Position numbers and translations under genes: made by a program. A DNA stretch of 64,000 nucleotides from the NCBI GenBank assembly GCA_034432445.1, contig DAOUBX010000204.1:3184-67183 (forward strand), written 5' to 3'. Positions 35,101 to 43,197 of the stretch are shown here, one piece after another. Source of the stretch: JANWYQ01 sp034432445 (lineage in GTDB: Bacteria; Chloroflexota; Anaerolineae; JAAEKA01). The notes beneath the pieces were generated by a model. The model did no database searches. It was not told where the DNA came from and saw only the letters and a program-made list of their open reading frames with translations. Each line of letters starts with the position of its first letter. Position 1 is the stretch's first letter.

Positions 35101-36281
35101 TTTGCCAATGCTACAATCTCCCGCTGCAACGGCAAGGTTGTAATTTCGATACCAGTCTGGTGCACCAGCACGTCGATCTCCAGGCGCACGCCGAAGTCGC
35201 CGGGCAGGTAAATGCCCGGCTCGATGGTGAAGGCGGTGTTGGGCAACAGGCGGCGGGTGTCGTTGGTCTCCAGGTTGTCCAGGTGCGCGCCGTTGCCGTG
35301 GCCGGCCGAGCCCAGCGAATGGCCCGTGCGGTGGATGAAGTAGCGGCCATAGCCGGCGCGCTCGATCACCCCGCGGCACACGTCGTCGGCGTCGCAGCCG
35401 CGCACGGGGCGGCCGGCCGCCATTTCACCCTGGATATAGGCCACGCACGCGTTGCGCGCCTGTGCCACCACGTCGCAGATGTGCTGGTAGCGCTGCGGCA
35501 CCTGGTCACTACACAGGGCTACCCAGGTGATGTCGCCCATGATGGCATCGGGCGGTGTTTCCCTGGCCCACAGGTCGATTAGTAGGAAGTCGCCGCGTTG
35601 GATGGCCGCGTGGCGCTGGGCGGTGGGGATGTAGTGGGGGTCGGCGGCATGCGCGTTGACCGCCACGATCGGGTCATGGTCGGCCACCAGCCCGGCCTCG
35701 GCGATGCGACCGGCCATCCACTGCTGCACGCTGTATTCGCTGATTGCTTGGCCGTTGCGCAGGGCCACGGCGACATAGGCGAAGGTCTCGTCCTTGATGC
35801 GCAGCAGCGCGGCGGCCGCGCGGCGGTGGCCGTCGATTTGGGCTGGCGTCAGCCGCGCCTCCACGGCTTGCACCAGATCGGCCGAGCTGACGACCTCCAC
35901 ACCCAGGCCGCGTATCATCTCCAGCGTGCCGGCGTCGACGCGGCTGACGTAGGGGATGGCGCAGCGCGGCGAGTACTCCATGGCGATGCGCTGCGCGCCG
36001 CCCAGCATGGCGACGAGTTGCTGCTCCAGCTCCTGCCAGCGCACGTAGCTGCGCGGCTGCACCGGCCAGTCGCGGAAAGGCGCCAGCTCGATGGCGTGCA
36101 CCAGCCACTGGGGCTCGCCCTGGGCCGGAATCCAGTAGGCCCAGCGCCGGCTGAACATGGCCTGGGGCGGCAGCGGGGCGATGCTGGCCGCGATGGGGTT
36201 CATGCCGCGGAAGTCGAACAGCAACCAGCCGTCGAGGCCGGCTTCGGCGAGCAATGTTTGGATAACCGATAGATCGTTCAT
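35094..36281 (-). CDS. M24-family metallopeptidase (Xaa-Pro aminopeptidase-like)
   Basis: 395 aa. The pita-bread catalytic domain has the metal ligands in order: Asp in FLLIDLWA, Asp in AIMGDITW, His in HRTGHSLG, Glu in FTIEPGIY, and Glu in VRLEIDVLV. An N-terminal creatinase-like domain spans about 1-160. It likely removes N-terminal residues before proline in the cytosol. The start ATG 36281 has AAAGG upstream. It leads a minus-strand run M24, LutA-like, argJ, separated by hairpins. Confidence 0.92.
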   Translation of the reverse strand: MNDLSVIQTLLAEAGLDGWLLFDFRGMNPIAASIAPLPPQAMFSRRWAYWIPAQGEPQWLVHAIELAPFRDWPVQPRSYVRWQELEQQLVAMLGGAQRIAMEYSPRCAIPYVSRVDAGTLEMIRGLGVEVVSSADLVQAVEARLTPAQIDGHRRAAAALLRIKDETFAYVAVALRNGQAISEYSVQQWMAGRIAEAGLVADHDPIVAVNAHAADPHYIPTAQRHAAIQRGDFLLIDLWARETPPDAIMGDITWVALCSDQVPQRYQHICDVVAQARNACVAYIQGEMAAGRPVRGCDADDVCRGVIERAGYGRYFIHRTGHSLGSAGHGNGAHLDNLETNDTRRLLPNTAFTIEPGIYLPGDFGVRLEIDVLVHQTGIEITTLPLQREIVALANW

Positions 36282-36311
36282 AGGCGCCTTTGCAACTGTA
36301 GAAAGCTGACG

Positions 36312-36557
36312 TAACTACTCAGCCCGGTGAATGGAACACCTGCACTTGCATCGCAGGTGCAAGTGTTCACCGTCTGACAGCACGACACCTTCGCCTGCGC
36401 CGACGAAGCCTTAAGGAGCGCAGCGACTGGTGGGCCGCAGGCGAGGTGCAGGTGAGCGGCCACAGCCGCTGGGAACACGCTCCGCCAGGCCCTAAGGGGC
36501 CTTCGTACTGTCAGCCAGGGATTTCCAATCCTGGGTTAGGGGCACGCCTGAGCAGTT
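36312..36557. repeat. Dispersed intergenic element, expanded copy 4
   Basis: TAACTACTCAGCCCGG at the left and GGCACGCCTGAGCAGTTA at the right are the two ends of the family, but 246 bp apart instead of about 120. The inside holds a CACCTGCACTTG/CAAGTG-type hairpin (36336-36369), GC-rich palindromic stretches and a GGCCC..GGGCC pair near 36490. It may be a composite of two elements. Confidence 0.55.
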
Positions 36558-36562
36558 ACAAG

Positions 36563-36591
36563 TTGACTTAGCTAAGCACGTTAGCTAGAAT
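36563..36591 (+). promoter_or_regulatory. Toxin-antitoxin promoter with embedded operator
   Basis: TTGACT (36563-36568), 17-nt spacer, TAGAAT (36586-36591). The spacer is almost entirely the inverted repeat TAGCTAA-GCACG-TTAGCTA (36569-36587). An antitoxin dimer bound here would cover both promoter boxes, giving the usual autorepression. Confidence 0.8.
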
Positions 36592-36597
36592 AAAGGT

Positions 36598-36825
36598 ATG
36601 CAAGTAACCATTCACGAAGCAAAAACCAATCTTTCTCGGCTGATCCAGGCGGCTTTGGCCGGCGAAGAAGTCGTCATTGCCAAGGGCAAACAACCCCTGG
36701 TCAAGCTAGTCGTTGTGCCTGAAGCGCGCCAGCAGCGCAGAGTCGGCGGCGCCGAAGGTGTGGTGCTGTTCATGGCTGATGACTTCAACGCGCCACCGGA
36801 GGATTTCGGAGAGTACATGCCGTGA
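36598..36825 (+). CDS. Phd/YefM-type antitoxin
   Basis: 75 aa. MQVTIHEAKTNLSRLIQAALAGEEVVIAKGKQPLVKLV is the standard Phd/YefM DNA-binding fold; the flexible C-terminal 30 residues end DDFNAPPEDFGEYMP, the region that plugs the toxin. It overlaps the toxin gene by 4 nt (ATGA-type, start 36822). The promoter spacer contains a matching inverted repeat operator. Confidence 0.93.
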   Translation: MQVTIHEAKTNLSRLIQAALAGEEVVIAKGKQPLVKLVVVPEARQQRRVGGAEGVVLFMADDFNAPPEDFGEYMP

Positions 36826-37205
36826 AGCTGCTCTTGGACACGCAAGTCTTTCTCTGGGTGATCAACAACCGGAAGCTCAGCCAGCGCGCCAGAGCCGCAT
36901 TTCTCGACACTAGCAACCAACTCTTTCTGAGCGCAGCCAGCTATTGGGAGATCTGTATCAAGCAAAATATCGGTAAGCTGGTTTTGGCTGAGGACTGGCA
37001 ACAGAGCTTTGAGCGTGAGATGCGAGCCAATGACATTCGCTGGTTGCCCATTGAGAAGTCGCACTGCCAGGCCATTGTCGAGCTGCCCTGGCTTCATCGC
37101 GATCCCTTCGACCGCTTGTTGATCGGCCAGGCGCTGCAAGAAGGTATGACGATCTTGACTGCTGACGAGCAGATTCAGCAATATGACGTTGCGACCATCT
37201 GGTAG
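36822..37205 (+). CDS. vapC: VapC-type PIN-domain toxin
   Basis: 127 aa. PIN domain with the first acidic residue in LLLDTQVFLW, the central Glu in AASYWEICIKQ, and the third and fourth acidic sites in RDPFDRLLI and LTADEQIQQY. PIN toxins are metal-dependent RNases, often cutting initiator tRNA or rRNA, and are held inactive by the antitoxin encoded just before. It belongs to the YefM-VapC subgroup. The pair is flanked on the left by an expanded intergenic repeat. Confidence 0.93.
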   Translation: MKLLLDTQVFLWVINNRKLSQRARAAFLDTSNQLFLSAASYWEICIKQNIGKLVLAEDWQQSFEREMRANDIRWLPIEKSHCQAIVELPWLHRDPFDRLLIGQALQEGMTILTADEQIQQYDVATIW

Positions 37206-37274
37206 CCTACTCGATTTGACCACACAGTCCTTCACCGAACGCGCAGTCCTGCAAGCTCCTTTCAGTTCCTACCA

Positions 37275-38720
37275 CTACGGCCATTCCCACGGCAGCGTGT
37301 TCTGGTAGATCCAGGCCATTGTATGCATGGCGCTGACCGCGGTCAACATCAGCCCAGCCTCGGCCAACTGGCCGCGATCCGGTAGAACGCGGGGGAGCAA
37401 ACGGGCGAGCCACAACGTGCTGGGGATGGCCGCCAGGCTGAACAGATCCCAATCGCGCTGGCCGCCGTAGTCAGGGTTCCACACCCAGGTGAACAACCAG
37501 TAGAGCCCTGTGCAAAGCGCCAGAAACGCTAACGCGCGGCCTTCGCGGCCTGCTGCGACACGCTCTGTCTTAACGGAGCGGGACTCCGCCAGCAGCGCCA
37601 CACCAACGATCAGCAAACCGCCCAGCGTCACCGGCGCCGTCAACATCTGCATGTTCAGCCAATCTAGCAGGTGCGCCCAGGAGAACATGGTGTAGCGTTC
37701 CCAACGTGTGGTGACCGCGGTCAACGGCACGAACCACCGCGCATCGCCGCCGCCTGGCCGGTCCGTCGTGACCAAGGTGGCCAGCCCATGCCCACTGAGC
37801 TCCATCAACAGGATTACACCGCCGGCCACCACCGCCATCGGCCAAGCCACCTGCCCCACCGCCAACCACCACACCCTCCCCCCTTTTCCTTTCTCGTCTT
37901 GTGCCCACGCCCACGCCACGTACAACAGCGCCGGCGCCAATACGATCGTCGAAGGGTGCAGCCCGTGGGTGATGGCCAGAGCCAGCGCCGGCTGCCACAA
38001 CGCCCGTCGTCCGGCAAGCGTCTCCAGGGCCAGCCAGAGGAAGATCAGGACACCCGCAGCGGCCAGGCTGTAGTTCTCGGCATAGCCGAAGAAGAGCTGC
38101 ATCACGCCCAACGTGCCCATCAGTCCGACGATCAGCCCCTTCTCGGTACGGTTGCGGCCGATGCTGTCGGCCAGACGCAGCAAACCATAGACGTACACCG
38201 CGCCGGCCAGTGGGCTGAGGATGCGATACACGGGCCAGGCGTCGGCCCAGCCAAAGGCCGCGTTGCCCAATGCCCACAGCCGTGCGTGCAGCCACACATC
38301 GAGCGGCGCCTGCCACGTGGCTGTGATGCGCAGGGCAGGATCGGGATAGGCGATGCCGTTAACCAGAATGTAGGCGTCGCCCCAGCGGGTGTGGACGATG
38401 CGCAAGAGGTAGAAGGGAATGAGGGACAGCAGGGAAAGGAGAGCAAAGAAGCGAGGGCGAGCGTGCGGCGGAATGCGGAAGCGGTCGGCGCGTCGGCGCA
38501 GCCGACGCAACATGCGGGAGGCAAGCGGGCGAGCGCAGGTCAAGGCAGTCGCAATGGCCAGCAACCAGCGCCACAGCGGAGGGAGATAGGTGAACGACCA
38601 AAGGCCCCAAGCGTCAGCCTCAGACAACAGCGGCGCTACCAAATGCAGGCCAACGATGGCCAGACACATCACGCGCAGGGCGGTCAACATGCGCTCGCCA
38701 TAGGACGGTGAAAAGGACAT
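37275..38720 (-). CDS. Polytopic membrane protein, glycosyltransferase-like
   Basis: 481 aa with about ten membrane helices. The first extracellular loop carries RWGDAYILVNGIAYPDPALRITATWQAPLDVWLHARLW, a layout like GT-C mannosyltransferase/DUF2029-type proteins with an Asp in loop 1. A small low-complexity stretch DEKGKGGRVW sits between helices near residue 270-280. The frame is open upstream to 38939 but would overlap the NAD(P)HX repair gene, so ATG 38720 is chosen. It could add sugars from polyprenyl phosphate; substrate not known. Confidence 0.78.
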   Translation of the reverse strand: MSFSPSYGERMLTALRVMCLAIVGLHLVAPLLSEADAWGLWSFTYLPPLWRWLLAIATALTCARPLASRMLRRLRRRADRFRIPPHARPRFFALLSLLSLIPFYLLRIVHTRWGDAYILVNGIAYPDPALRITATWQAPLDVWLHARLWALGNAAFGWADAWPVYRILSPLAGAVYVYGLLRLADSIGRNRTEKGLIVGLMGTLGVMQLFFGYAENYSLAAAGVLIFLWLALETLAGRRALWQPALALAITHGLHPSTIVLAPALLYVAWAWAQDEKGKGGRVWWLAVGQVAWPMAVVAGGVILLMELSGHGLATLVTTDRPGGGDARWFVPLTAVTTRWERYTMFSWAHLLDWLNMQMLTAPVTLGGLLIVGVALLAESRSVKTERVAAGREGRALAFLALCTGLYWLFTWVWNPDYGGQRDWDLFSLAAIPSTLWLARLLPRVLPDRGQLAEAGLMLTAVSAMHTMAWIYQNTLPWEWP

Positions 38721-38748
38721 AGGCTGTCTAGCAGGCTCGGCCAGACCT

Positions 38749-40590
38749 TCAAGCCGCCCGGAGCTGGCGGATAGCCTGCGGCAGGCGGCTGAGCAAATCG
38801 CCGGCTGTGACGCCGGCCTCACCGAGGTCGCGGCGGGCCAGCTCGCCAGCCAAGCCGTGCAGATAGCCGCCGAGCACTGCGGCCTCGAACGGCGCAACGC
38901 CCTGCGCCAACACGCCGACGATAGCGCCGGCCAGCACATCGCCGCTGCCGGCCGTGGCCAGGGCCGGGTTGGCGAAGGGCAGCACCACCGCCTGCCCGTC
39001 GGGCGCGGCGATCACGGTGTAGGCGCCCTTGAGCAGCACGATCTGGCGCCATTCGGCCGCCTTGCGCCGAGCCAAGCCCAGCCGGTCGCGGCGCACCTCG
39101 GCCGTGGAGCAGCCGCACAGCCGCGCCATCTCGCCCGGGTGGGGCGTGAGGATGCTGCCGGCCGTTGCTTGTTCGTGCCAGCGCTCCACCTGCGCCAACG
39201 CGTTGAGCGCGTCGGCGTCGATCACCAGCGGCAGGCGCAGCTCGGCCAGGGTGGTCGGGGCCAGCGAGGCGCCGCGGTTGCTGCTCATGATGCCAAAGCC
39301 TTGTTCGCGGTGACCCTGTTCAGCAACGGGGGCGGCCGCAGGCTGCGCCGCAACGCCGCTCAGAAAACCGGCCCCTTTCTTGCGCTCGCTGCCGACTCCT
39401 AACAGCCGATGAACAAACTGCACGGCCTCCTTTTCTTGGGTCAGGCCGGGGCCCACCAACAGCGCAGCATAGCCGGCTGCGTTTTCCAGCAAGACCTTGA
39501 CGGCGTCCGGGCTGAGCACGCCCATCGTCTCGGGCAGGAGCAGCCACGTGGACTCCACCAGCCCGGCGGCTAGAATCGGGTGCAACGAGCCGGCCACGCC
39601 CAGCGTGACCAGTCCTGCGCCCACGCGGTAGGCCGCGGCCGCAGCCAGATGCGCCGCGCCGGTGTAGTTGGCCGAGCCGGCCACGATCATGGCCTTGCCA
39701 AAAGTGCCCTTGTGCGCGTCGAGCGGCCGCGGCGGCAGCAAGGTCTTCGCCCATGCCGGTGTGGCCAGTTGCACCACAACGTCTTCGGCCAGGGCGGGGT
39801 CGGTGCCGATGTCAGCCACCTCTAGCCGGCCGCAGGCTGCCGGCCCGTCGCCAACAAAATGCCCCACCTTGGGGTTGGCAAAGGTCACGGTCAGGTCAGC
39901 GCGCAGCGCAGCCGGGTCTAGCCAACCCGTATCGCAGTTCAGCCCGCTGGGGCAGTCCACGGCCACCACCTGCGGCAACGCTCGTTCGGTATACAGCGGC
40001 AGATGAAGAAAGTCGAAATCCGCCACAGGCTGCAACGCCAAGGCTGCGCTGTGCGAGTTAATCGGTTCGGCCTCCGCCGCGTCCAGTTCATCGAGCGCTG
40101 CTTCCTGCTGCGCGACACGGTCGGCCAGCCCGTGTCGCACGGCTGCTAGCAGCTCGGCCAGCGCCCCGCTGATGGGCCGGGAGACGCCGGTGCCCAGCAA
40201 CGCGTCGATCACCACGTCGGCGTCCAGCAGCAGCTCTTGCAGCTGGGCCAGCTCGGGGTCTTGCTCGGCGTGAACGATGGGAATCCGCAGCCGGCGCAGC
40301 GCGTCGTAGTTGGCGTCGCCCTCGGCGTTGCGCTTCCAGCAGTAGACCGTCACTGACCGCTTGGGATCCCACTGATGCAGATAGCGCGCCGCAACGAGGC
40401 CATCGCCGCCGTTGTTGCCCGGCCCGGCCAACACCAGCACGCCGCCCTCGCTGTCCCACGGGTGCATGTGGCGCAGCACGGCAGCGGCCACAGCCCGACC
40501 GGCCAGCTCCATCATGGCGTCGTAAGAATGTCCGGCCGCATCGGACGCCCGCTCGATGCGCACCATCTCGGCCACAGTTACGATTTTCAT
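38749..40590 (-). CDS. nnr: Bifunctional NAD(P)HX epimerase/ADP-dependent dehydratase
   Basis: 613 aa, longer than the usual 500. The N-terminal YjeF_N epimerase has GPGNNGGDGLVAARYL and VIDALLGTGV; the C-terminal carbokinase-like dehydratase has GAAHLAAAAAYRVGAGLVTLG, SILTPHPGEMARL and GSGDVLAGAIVG. Together they repair hydrated NAD(P)H. Two inserts are unusual: about 30 residues near 165-200, and about 45 low-complexity residues near 395-440 (ERKKGAGFLSGVAAQPAAAP onwards). It overlaps the DUF4276 gene by ATGA, so it is translationally coupled to a putative defence pair. Confidence 0.93.
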   Translation of the reverse strand: MKIVTVAEMVRIERASDAAGHSYDAMMELAGRAVAAAVLRHMHPWDSEGGVLVLAGPGNNGGDGLVAARYLHQWDPKRSVTVYCWKRNAEGDANYDALRRLRIPIVHAEQDPELAQLQELLLDADVVIDALLGTGVSRPISGALAELLAAVRHGLADRVAQQEAALDELDAAEAEPINSHSAALALQPVADFDFLHLPLYTERALPQVVAVDCPSGLNCDTGWLDPAALRADLTVTFANPKVGHFVGDGPAACGRLEVADIGTDPALAEDVVVQLATPAWAKTLLPPRPLDAHKGTFGKAMIVAGSANYTGAAHLAAAAAYRVGAGLVTLGVAGSLHPILAAGLVESTWLLLPETMGVLSPDAVKVLLENAAGYAALLVGPGLTQEKEAVQFVHRLLGVGSERKKGAGFLSGVAAQPAAAPVAEQGHREQGFGIMSSNRGASLAPTTLAELRLPLVIDADALNALAQVERWHEQATAGSILTPHPGEMARLCGCSTAEVRRDRLGLARRKAAEWRQIVLLKGAYTVIAAPDGQAVVLPFANPALATAGSGDVLAGAIVGVLAQGVAPFEAAVLGGYLHGLAGELARRDLGEAGVTAGDLLSRLPQAIRQLRAA

Positions 40591-41198
40591 TGCAATGTTG
40601 GGTGAGTGATCTTTGGATGCAGTTCCGCTAACCGTAATAGGCAGCGATCTAGGCTGGCGGCGCGTCGTCTGGCAGCTTCAATGTTCCAGCGTTGTGCTAC
40701 GAAGGCTTGCATCTCGCTGACATAACCTGGCCCCACGACAGCCGAAATCCCTTGCTGGGGAACAAGTGCTTGTGCAGCCTTACGGCGGCTGCGCCGGGCG
40801 AGATTGACAAGGGTCTGCTTGGGATCGGCCAGGCGCTCCGGGTCATCAGGCACAACTGCGCCTGAGATGCCAAGAAGACTCCCGATTCCTAGGTGGTCGG
40901 CTAACAGCCAGCTTTCGATCTCGTTGACGACCACGCGTAGCAGGAGTTTTGAACTCCGATTGGGCAACCAGGCCGGTAGCACCGCCGGTGGGCAATCGAG
41001 GCCGGTATCCATGAAGTCCACCAGCATCAGCATGGGATTGCCGTAGCTGGCTCGAACATTGAACCCGGCCACTTTCTGACGGAGATACGACACGCCTTGC
41101 TTGCCGAACGTTGTACCCGCTTGATGGCCCGTGTGGTGGATCAAGCGCCGTGCAACAGCTTCGTCCAGCGGTCCTTCGACCAGAATATCGATAACCAT
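40587..41198 (-). CDS. DUF4276 family protein (TOPRIM-like)
   Basis: 203 aa. The start VIDILVEGPLDEAVARRLI (acidic Glu in VEGP) and later MLMLVDFMDT and VNEIESWLLAD resemble the acidic motifs of TOPRIM-fold nucleases; proteins of this kind are annotated DUF4276. They are typically encoded directly after an AAA ATPase, as here with a TGATG overlap. The layout is that of OLD-like nuclease pairs (ATPase plus TOPRIM). A nuclease role in phage defence is inference; the catalytic residues should be checked in a model. Confidence 0.8.
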   Translation of the reverse strand: MVIDILVEGPLDEAVARRLIHHTGHQAGTTFGKQGVSYLRQKVAGFNVRASYGNPMLMLVDFMDTGLDCPPAVLPAWLPNRSSKLLLRVVVNEIESWLLADHLGIGSLLGISGAVVPDDPERLADPKQTLVNLARRSRRKAAQALVPQQGISAVVGPGYVSEMQAFVAQRWNIEAARRRAASLDRCLLRLAELHPKITHPTLQ

Positions 41199-42331
41199 CA
41201 GCCGAACTCAAGGGCAAGCTGTTCGACGTTCTGGGGAGCCGCCTTGGGCATCAGCACATCGGCCACCGTTAGCCCAGCTCGTAATGCCTGGCGGTCTGCC
41301 TCATCGACTGGTGCAAACACCGTGCCATCGGAGCTTGGTTCCAGACGCAGAACTTCCTCGCTGCCGATGCTCGGATCTGACAGCAAGTCTTCGGAATGGG
41401 TCGAGATGATCATCTGTCGGGGTGCCTTGAGTTGACGGTTCATGCGGTGGAGCACTGCCGGTAGGCGACGCACAATCTCCGGATGTAGCGAGATCTCTGG
41501 CTCCTCTAGCAACAGGGGACCTGATCCATCGAAAGCTGTCCAAAGCAGCCCCAGTAGTCTGAGTGTGCCATCTGAGAATTGGCTCTCGTTTTGTCTGGCT
41601 GCGTGGGGGCGCCAATGGGAGTAACCGCCTTCCAAGTGAGGCACGCCTGCGTCATCCATGACCGCTCTCAACTCTGTGAGTTGCGGCACAGCAATCCGAA
41701 GCGCTTGAGAAATCTTGCGTAGACGAGCATCGCGCGTCTTGACAGGTGTTTGCCATAATCGCAGCAGCAGGTCGCGGCCGTAAGGATCATTCGACACTGG
41801 CAGAGGCGAAAACCCGCGCGGATCACGTACGACCTGCGGCAGCAGGTGCTGGTAGGAAATCGACTTGAAGAAGTCAGCCAGTTCCCGAAAGTCCTGGTTG
41901 GCGGAAATCTGCTGCAATGCTGTTTGGGTCAAACGAACTGGATCGCGCTGATCCTGCTGATCAGGCCGATCAAGGATTTTGATGCTGTTCCTCCATACTG
42001 TTTCGCTCTTAACCGTGGCACGCCGCTGTTGGTCCTGGTTGAATACCAGTCGGTATTTCCAATCAGCGATTCCTGGATCCGCCACGTCGACTTCGATCAA
42101 GATGTCGCTGTGGCGCGTGGCCGACAGACAGCGAACTGTCGAAACGCCGCCGCGTCCATCGATAGCCTTTTCCAAACCATCCAAGGCCACATCGCGCAAA
42201 AAGCGAAAAGCATCCAGCAAATTGGACTTCCCCGAGGCGTTGGGGCCGATGATAAATACCCGAAGTTGTAAGGGAGCCTCGACGTTCTTGAAGTTCTTCC
42301 AGTTGCGCAATTTGATGCGGCTAAAATGCAT
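41198..42331 (-). CDS. AAA family ATPase (RecF/OLD-like, AAA_21)
   Basis: 377 aa. It begins MHFSRIKLRNWKNFKNVEAPLQLRVFIIGPNASGKSNLLDAFRFLRD, an SMC/RecF-type ABC ATPase with Walker A GPNASGKSN. The signature is near FSDGTLRLLGLLWTAFD, Walker B PLLLEEPEISLHPEIV, and switch His in MIISTHSEDLLSD. Such ATPases control TOPRIM or HNH effectors in OLD, Gabija, PARIS and Septu-like systems. ATG 42331 follows a strong GGAGGAGGGAG. The downstream partner is the DUF4276 protein. Confidence 0.9.
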   Translation of the reverse strand: MHFSRIKLRNWKNFKNVEAPLQLRVFIIGPNASGKSNLLDAFRFLRDVALDGLEKAIDGRGGVSTVRCLSATRHSDILIEVDVADPGIADWKYRLVFNQDQQRRATVKSETVWRNSIKILDRPDQQDQRDPVRLTQTALQQISANQDFRELADFFKSISYQHLLPQVVRDPRGFSPLPVSNDPYGRDLLLRLWQTPVKTRDARLRKISQALRIAVPQLTELRAVMDDAGVPHLEGGYSHWRPHAARQNESQFSDGTLRLLGLLWTAFDGSGPLLLEEPEISLHPEIVRRLPAVLHRMNRQLKAPRQMIISTHSEDLLSDPSIGSEEVLRLEPSSDGTVFAPVDEADRQALRAGLTVADVLMPKAAPQNVEQLALEFG

Positions 42332-42352
42332 AGCTCCCTCCTCCAAAGGTTG

Positions 42353-43009
42353 TCAGATAACAGGCGGAGTCGCTTGCTTGTCTTGTGCAAGCCACCACGC
42401 CAAGAGACCCGTCAGCGCGGCGCAGGCCAGCAGGATGCCGGCGTAATAGAGCTGAATGGCCGACGACGTGGACTCGCCGATGGGGTTGAGGGGATGGCGC
42501 AGGACGCCGGTGCGCAGGTTGAGCAGCAGCACGGCCGCGCCGAGGGCGAAGTTGGCCAGGGCATGCAGCCGGTCATCGTCAATCAGACGACGCACAAGGA
42601 TGATCAGCAAGCCCACACCGATGATCTGCAAGCTCATGCGCGTGCGCGGCTCGTCGAAGGCGATCCAGACACCCCAGGTTTCGTGGGTGGGGATGACGCT
42701 GAGCGCAAAATGAACCACAAAAACGATCATACCTGCGACTTGAACCGCGTTGGACCAGCGCATCAGCGCCGGCCGCGGTTGGATCAGGTAGACCAGCGCG
42801 GGCAAGGCGGCCAGCATCAGCGCGTACAGCCCGACCCGGGCCAGCGCGCCGTGCAGATAGATGACCTTAATCAGGTTACCCAGTTGGGCCTCGGCCGGCG
42901 ACAGGATCAGCAGCACAGCCAGCAGCGCCAGCAGGACCATTGCCACGACCAGCGCTCGTTTGGGAGTCAACAGAGGCGATCTTTGGGGGTGAATGAACAC
43001 GTCAGTCAT
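42353..43009 (-). CDS. Divergent CcmC/CcsA-like six-helix membrane protein
   Basis: 218 aa with six membrane helices. IKVIYLHGALARVGLYAL, THETWGVWIAFDEPRTRMSLQ and HPLNPIGESTSSAIQLYY parallel the conserved His-bearing loops and the WGTWWVWDARLT-like signature of heme-handling CcmC/CcsA proteins, though the tryptophan-rich core is reduced. No other cytochrome biogenesis genes are nearby, so heme handling is a guess. The ATG is only 6 nt after an extended -10 box, which predicts a leaderless transcript. It heads the run leading into the AAA ATPase (21-nt gap). Confidence 0.65.
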   Translation of the reverse strand: MTDVFIHPQRSPLLTPKRALVVAMVLLALLAVLLILSPAEAQLGNLIKVIYLHGALARVGLYALMLAALPALVYLIQPRPALMRWSNAVQVAGMIVFVVHFALSVIPTHETWGVWIAFDEPRTRMSLQIIGVGLLIILVRRLIDDDRLHALANFALGAAVLLLNLRTGVLRHPLNPIGESTSSAIQLYYAGILLACAALTGLLAWWLAQDKQATPPVI

Positions 43010-43015
43010 GGCGAG

Positions 43016-43045
43016 AGTATACCACAGCCGCAACCATGCAGCCAA
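43016..43045 (-). promoter_or_regulatory. Extended -10 promoter giving a leaderless transcript
   Basis: On the minus strand: TTGGCT (43045-43040), 18-nt spacer, TGG-TATACT (-10 at 43021-43016), then six bases and ATG at 43009. Transcription starting about 7 nt after the -10 would begin on the A of the start codon. Confidence 0.7.
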
Positions 43046-43080
43046 GCACCCGCCGCGTCCGCACAAAAAGCCGCCGTGGT

Positions 43081-43109
43081 TTGACCATAAGCGCGGCGTA
43101 GACTATACT
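43081..43109 (+). promoter_or_regulatory. Promoter of the 573-aa unknown gene
   Basis: TTGACC (43081-43086), 17-nt spacer, TATACT (43104-43109). A short leader of about 80 nt contains the octamer repeat CAATCTACCAATCTACCA and a run of eight T just before the gene. Confidence 0.82.
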
Positions 43110-43197
43110 CTGCTTTAGCCCATTACCCGTGCCTGGCGACTAACCACCAATCTACCAATCTACCAGTTCCCCTTTTTTTTAAGTCTGCTTCCCGCCC

